DNA from: JAAFHB01 sp037133495
Lineage (GTDB): Bacteria > Bacteroidota > Bacteroidia > Bacteroidales > Prolixibacteraceae
DNA length: 26,374 bases
Assembly (NCBI GenBank): GCA_037133495.1
Contig: JBAXOA010000055.1
Coordinates: forward strand, 1 to 26,374
Reading direction: 5' to 3'
Shown here: piece by piece, positions 23,361-26,374 of the stretch
How the letters are laid out: every line of letters begins with the position of its first letter
Position numbering within the stretch: the stretch's first letter is position 1
Position numbers and translations under genes: made by a program
Notes under the pieces: generated by a model
What the model was told of the DNA's origin: nothing
What the model saw: only the letters and a program-made list of their open reading frames with translations
Databases searched by the model: none

Positions 23361-23368
23361 CAAATATA
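23361..23368 (-). promoter_or_regulatory. -7 box candidate (TATATTTG) for the TPR-barrel pair
   Basis: Exact TAnnTTTG match on the minus strand. A transcript would start near 23355 and give a leader of about 33 bases before the TPR gene start at 23322. The two opposing promoters overlap, so they may compete for polymerase. Confidence 0.45.
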
Positions 23369-23393
23369 TACTATTCTAAAAACTTTTCGAATC

Positions 23394-24116
23394 TTGGAGC
23401 CAATCATTGAATTAATAAATGCGGACATTTATCAACGCGAGACGTTGGTTTTAAAGAACATCAACTTATGCATAAACAAAGGTGAATTTCTTTATATTAT
23501 TGGGAAAGTTGGTAGCGGAAAGTCCAGTTTGTTGAAAACTTTTTATAACGAATTACCATTAATTTCCGGGAATGGTTCTGTTTGCGGGTATCAGCTGGAG
23601 AAAATCCGTTCCAGAGATGTTCCGTTTCTGCGACGTAAGCTGGGCATCGTTTTCCAGGACTTCCAGCTCCTTACCGACCGCACTGTGTACCGAAATTTTG
23701 AATTTGTATTAAAAGCAACCGCCTGGCATAGCGAAAAAGCAATCAGGGAAAGGATTGAAGAGGTGCTGACAATAGTTGAAATGGGTCATGCCGGTTCCCG
23801 AATGCCTCACCAACTATCAGGCGGCGAGCAACAACGGATTGTTATTGCCAGAGCATTGCTGAATAATCCGGAGATCATACTTGCCGACGAGCCGACAGGA
23901 AATCTTGATCCGGAAACCTCTGAAGCCTTATTGAAGGTTTTTATGGAGATCAACAGAGAAGGAAAAACGATCGTCATGGCAACTCACGATTATCCGATTA
24001 TCAGAAAATTTCCGGCCCGGAAAATCATCTGCGAAGGAGATACTATCAGAGAAATCGACGATGACACTAAAGTAATCGATTTTGATGCGCTGCTTGATGA
24101 TGTGCCTGTCAGCTGA
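23394..24116 (+). CDS. ftsE: Cell-division ABC ATPase FtsE
   Basis: ATPase partner of the FtsX membrane protein, which activates peptidoglycan hydrolysis at the division site. From the TTG at 23394 it has 240 residues and begins M-E-P-I-I-E-L-I-N-A, the usual FtsE start; a GTG at 23352 would give 254 but lies at the predicted transcript start. Seen: Walker A G-K-V-G-S-G-K-S (37-44), R-R-K-L-G-I-V-F-Q-D-F-Q-L-L (80-93) typical of FtsE, signature L-S-G-G-E-Q-Q-R (141-148), Walker B I-I-L-A-D-E (161-166) with P-T-G-N-L-D after it, and H198. The acidic C-terminal tail is short. No ftsX is next to it; murB follows after 18 bases, so the two are probably one transcript. Confidence 0.88.
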   Translation: MEPIIELINADIYQRETLVLKNINLCINKGEFLYIIGKVGSGKSSLLKTFYNELPLISGNGSVCGYQLEKIRSRDVPFLRRKLGIVFQDFQLLTDRTVYRNFEFVLKATAWHSEKAIRERIEEVLTIVEMGHAGSRMPHQLSGGEQQRIVIARALLNNPEIILADEPTGNLDPETSEALLKVFMEINREGKTIVMATHDYPIIRKFPARKIICEGDTIREIDDDTKVIDFDALLDDVPVS

Positions 24117-24134
24117 TTAAATTGACAATTAAAT

Positions 24135-25160
24135 ATGTACCAACTTACCCACAACTTCTCCCTCAAAAACAGTAATACCTTTGGAGTAACAGCCACCGCA
24201 AAACTATATTTAACAGTTAGATCCGAACAGGATTTTCTTCGTTTTTTTAATGAAAACATTGAAGCCAGGCAAGAGAAAATACTTTTTCTGGGAGCCGGCA
24301 GCAATCTCCTTTTCCTAAATAATTTCGACGGGTTAGTTATCCACCCTGAAATACTTGGCATTCGTATTATCGCGGAGAATGAAGATGCAGTTGAAGTGGA
24401 AGTTGGAGCCGGAGTGCCCTGGGATCAATTTGTAGCCTGGAGTGTCGGAAAAGAATGGGGAGGCGTTGAAAACCTCTCATCAATTCCTGGAAATACAGGA
24501 GCCGTTCCTGTTCAAAATATCGGGGCTTATGGCACAGAAGCAGCATCCGTTATTTCGAGGGTGAACGGAATCGACCTTGAAACCCTTCAATTGAAAAGTT
24601 TAGACCATGAAGAGTGCAAATTTGGGTATCGCACAAGCCTGTTCAAAGAGCAACTGAAAGAACAATTCATGGTGACATCAGTCGTCTTTCGCCTCTTAAA
24701 GCATCCGGAATATAACCTCGGCTATGGAGCCCTTCAGGCAGAGGTACTGAACCTTGGAGAGCCAACACTTCAAAATATCCGCAAGGCCGTCATCGCGATT
24801 CGTGAATCAAAACTTCCTGATCCGGCTAAGGTGGGCAATGCAGGAAGTTTTTTTAAAAATCCTGTCGTAACAGAAGCAACAGGCACAGCACTTAAAAACA
24901 GCTACCCGGAAATTCCTGTTTACTCTGCCGGACCGGGCTTAGTAAAACTGGCTGCAGGCTGGTTAATTGAAAAGGCGGGATGGAAGGGAAAATCTGTCGG
25001 CCGATCAGCAGTACATGATCAGCAGGCATTGGTGATCATCAACACGGGAGGCGCTTCCGGAAAAGAAATATTCGAACTTTCAGAGATGGTGGCTAAAGAT
25101 GTTTTACAAAAATTTGGTATTGAACTTGAACGCGAAGTCCAGGTAATCGGCCATATATAA
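24135..25160 (+). CDS. murB: UDP-N-acetylenolpyruvoylglucosamine reductase
   Basis: FAD enzyme that reduces the enolpyruvyl group to make UDP-N-acetylmuramate, the second step of peptidoglycan precursor synthesis in the cytoplasm. 341 residues. Seen: the FAD-binding L-G-A-G-S-N-L-L (52-59) and S-S-I-P-G-N-T-G-A-V-P-V-Q-N-I-G-A-Y-G (115-133), the G-Y-R-T-S segment with R166, the catalytic Ser in G-N-A-G-S-F-F-K-N-P (S238), and the final L-E-R-E-V with E334. The Y-loop form and length match type I MurB of the E. coli kind. It follows ftsE after 18 bases. Confidence 0.96.
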   Translation: MYQLTHNFSLKNSNTFGVTATAKLYLTVRSEQDFLRFFNENIEARQEKILFLGAGSNLLFLNNFDGLVIHPEILGIRIIAENEDAVEVEVGAGVPWDQFVAWSVGKEWGGVENLSSIPGNTGAVPVQNIGAYGTEAASVISRVNGIDLETLQLKSLDHEECKFGYRTSLFKEQLKEQFMVTSVVFRLLKHPEYNLGYGALQAEVLNLGEPTLQNIRKAVIAIRESKLPDPAKVGNAGSFFKNPVVTEATGTALKNSYPEIPVYSAGPGLVKLAAGWLIEKAGWKGKSVGRSAVHDQQALVIINTGGASGKEIFELSEMVAKDVLQKFGIELEREVQVIGHI

Positions 25161-25202
25161 TTTATTAATCCTATCGGAGAACTTATTAGCATAAATATTA
25201 AT

Positions 25203-25376
25203 TCAATACATCTCCGCCTTCTTGGAATTATTTCTCCAGCCTGCCTGATTCTCATATTTCACCACAAACACCTTCACATCTGCCTGATTCGCGTATTGCA
25301 CTGAGAAAACCTTTTGCGCACTGGCAGCAACGACGATAATCAACAGACTTACAATTGAAAGAAAAAGCTTTTTCAT
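25203..25376 (-). CDS. Small secreted repeat protein, DUF6150-like
   Basis: A 57-residue protein starting at the ATG on the minus strand at 25376. Residues 1-20 form a signal peptide (M-K-K-L-F-L-S, hydrophobic core, A-A-S-A, cut before Q21). The mature part holds two copies of a 13-residue unit, K-V-F-x-V-x-Y-x-N-Q-A at 22-32 and 35-45, followed by G-W-R-N-N-S-K-K at 46-53. This repeat and the closing A-G-W-R-N-K-like motif are what I recall of the DUF6150 family of Bacteroidota; function unknown. It ends 42 bases from the convergent murB stop and starts about 110 bases past the mltG stop, on the same strand as mltG. Confidence 0.7.
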   Translation of the reverse strand: MKKLFLSIVSLLIIVVAASAQKVFSVQYANQADVKVFVVKYENQAGWRNNSKKAEMY

Positions 25377-25486
25377 TTGTATTGTTTTAATGACAATTTC
25401 ACTTCAGCCTTTTTGTTACATCTGTCCATCTATTAAGACTATAAGCCGAAGTTTCTTCATTTTCAAATTGCCGAATCACTCTTCTC

Positions 25487-26374
25487 CTACTTCCAAATCT
25501 TGCTCTTATTCAATGCAGTTTGATATCGGGCGGCGTTCCGGCTGTGCTCAGACAGCGACAAGGCAAAATTATGATAACCTGAAAAATCCTCCTTCGCACA
25601 GAAATACATATATTTATGGAGTTCAGCATTGAGAACTGCATCAATACTTGTTATGGTAGGAAAATTGATCGGACCTGGTGGAAGTCCGGCATATTTATAG
25701 GTATTGTATGGTGAATTGACCGATAAATATTCCGTCAGCACCCTTTTCATCAGGAAATTTCCAAGTGCATATTTAACCGTAGGATCTGCCTGAAGCAGCC
25801 ATCCCCTCTTCAGCCGATTGATATAAACTCCTGCCATACGTGATTTTTCGTCATTTTTATTGGTCTCTTCCTGAATAATCGAAGCTATTGTTGCAATTTC
25901 AAGCTGAGACAAACCTAGTTCAGATGCCTTCTTTTTTCGCGTTTCATTCCAAAACTGATCGAATTCGCGCTTCATTCTGCCAACAAATTCCTGAGGAGTG
26001 GTATTCCAGTAAATCTCATAAGTATTTGGAATAATAATGATGGGAAGTGATTCGCACGTTAAACCTAAATCATTTGCAGTCTTGTCATTATTGAGTATTT
26101 TTAAAAATGTAGCCGAGTCTGGTTCAAGGTATCGTGCCAAACGGCCAGCCAGCTCTTCACGAAACCGGATATTATTAAAGGTTACCTTAACAGGCGTTTG
26201 AATTCCCGCTCTAAGCAGGTTAATCAATTGATTATTACACCAGCCACTTTTTAAAGTATAGGCGCCGGGCTGAATCCTCTGATCATATTTCTTCATTGCC
26301 GAAACCCATTTAAAAGTCTCAATATCATTAATATAGCCATTACTACTCAACGTATCAAGTACCTGCTGAAAACC
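25487..26374 (-). CDS. mltG: Endolytic transglycosylase MltG, 5' end outside window
   Basis: The frame is open to the last base of the window, so the start (with the expected membrane anchor) lies beyond it; 295 residues are visible. The YceG/MltG domain is clear: the N-terminal part with the G-A-Y-T-L-K-S-G (about 40 residues into the fragment), the P-N-T-Y-E-I-Y-W segment, the catalytic region A-S-I-I-Q-E-E-T-N with the presumed catalytic Glu in E-E-T, then S-R-M-A-G-V-Y-I-N-R-L, L-Q-A-D-P-T-V-K-Y-A-L-G and G-L-P-P-G-P-I-N. It cuts nascent glycan strands in the periplasm and helps set their length. The visible domain is intact. Confidence 0.93.
   Translation of the reverse strand, partial: GFQQVLDTLSSNGYINDIETFKWVSAMKKYDQRIQPGAYTLKSGWCNNQLINLLRAGIQTPVKVTFNNIRFREELAGRLARYLEPDSATFLKILNNDKTANDLGLTCESLPIIIIPNTYEIYWNTTPQEFVGRMKREFDQFWNETRKKKASELGLSQLEIATIASIIQEETNKNDEKSRMAGVYINRLKRGWLLQADPTVKYALGNFLMKRVLTEYLSVNSPYNTYKYAGLPPGPINFPTITSIDAVLNAELHKYMYFCAKEDFSGYHNFALSLSEHSRNAARYQTALNKSKIWK

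Noticed and set aside
25019..25255. Minus-strand ORF of 78 codons overlapping the murB end
   Set aside because: It overlaps coding sequence of murB and the real small gene at 25203-25376 in a different frame, and its product is basic low-quality sequence without a start signal.

Overview
The window reads as a chromosomal segment of a member of the Bacteroidota, most likely a Bacteroidales or Marinilabiliales relative. Several things point there: repeated perfect matches to the Bacteroidota -7 promoter box TAnnTTTG, start codons with little Shine-Dalgarno signal, an ATP synthase with the long secreted N-terminus of subunit a, an insertion in beta and a very short epsilon, a secreted TPR protein paired with a TonB-receptor-like barrel, and a small DUF6150-type protein. 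I see no tRNA, rRNA, CRISPR array, insertion sequence or phage gene. Most of the window is core chromosome.

Layout. 1-228 is the tail of an aldo/keto reductase, followed by a probable terminator. 322-8700 is one long plus-strand block: a cytidylate kinase-like gene, two small membrane proteins (AtpZ-like and a four-helix protein in the AtpI position), then atpB-E-F-H-A-G-D-C, the complete F1Fo ATP synthase in canonical order. A good two-part promoter match lies just before atpB. Subunit c has an H+-type site, and epsilon lacks the C-terminal inhibitory helices. The block ends eight bases from a convergent ABC exporter gene (8709-10478). A 302-base divergent gap with a candidate promoter precedes an orphan tryptophan synthase beta gene (10781-11983), which ends in a strong terminator.

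12105-20231, read on the minus strand, holds a DEAD-box RNA helicase with a striking leader hairpin, a small Spy/CpxP-like periplasmic protein, a soluble M48 metalloprotease fused to a TerB-like domain, a LOG-family nucleotide hydrolase, DNA gyrase B, and a TonB-receptor-like outer-membrane barrel. The barrel lies directly downstream of a 1025-residue secreted TPR protein (20245-23322). A 71-base gap with overlapping divergent promoters separates the TPR gene from the plus-strand ftsE-murB pair (23394-25160). The end of the window carries a 57-residue secreted repeat protein on the minus strand and a 5'-truncated mltG.

Functionally the window joins energy conversion (ATP synthase) with envelope work (FtsE, MurB, MltG, barrel, TPR protein, Spy-like protein, ABC exporter) and housekeeping nucleic-acid enzymes (GyrB, RNA helicase). 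The best candidates for undescribed biology are the TPR-barrel pair, the protease-TerB fusion, the helicase leader hairpin and the small repeat protein.
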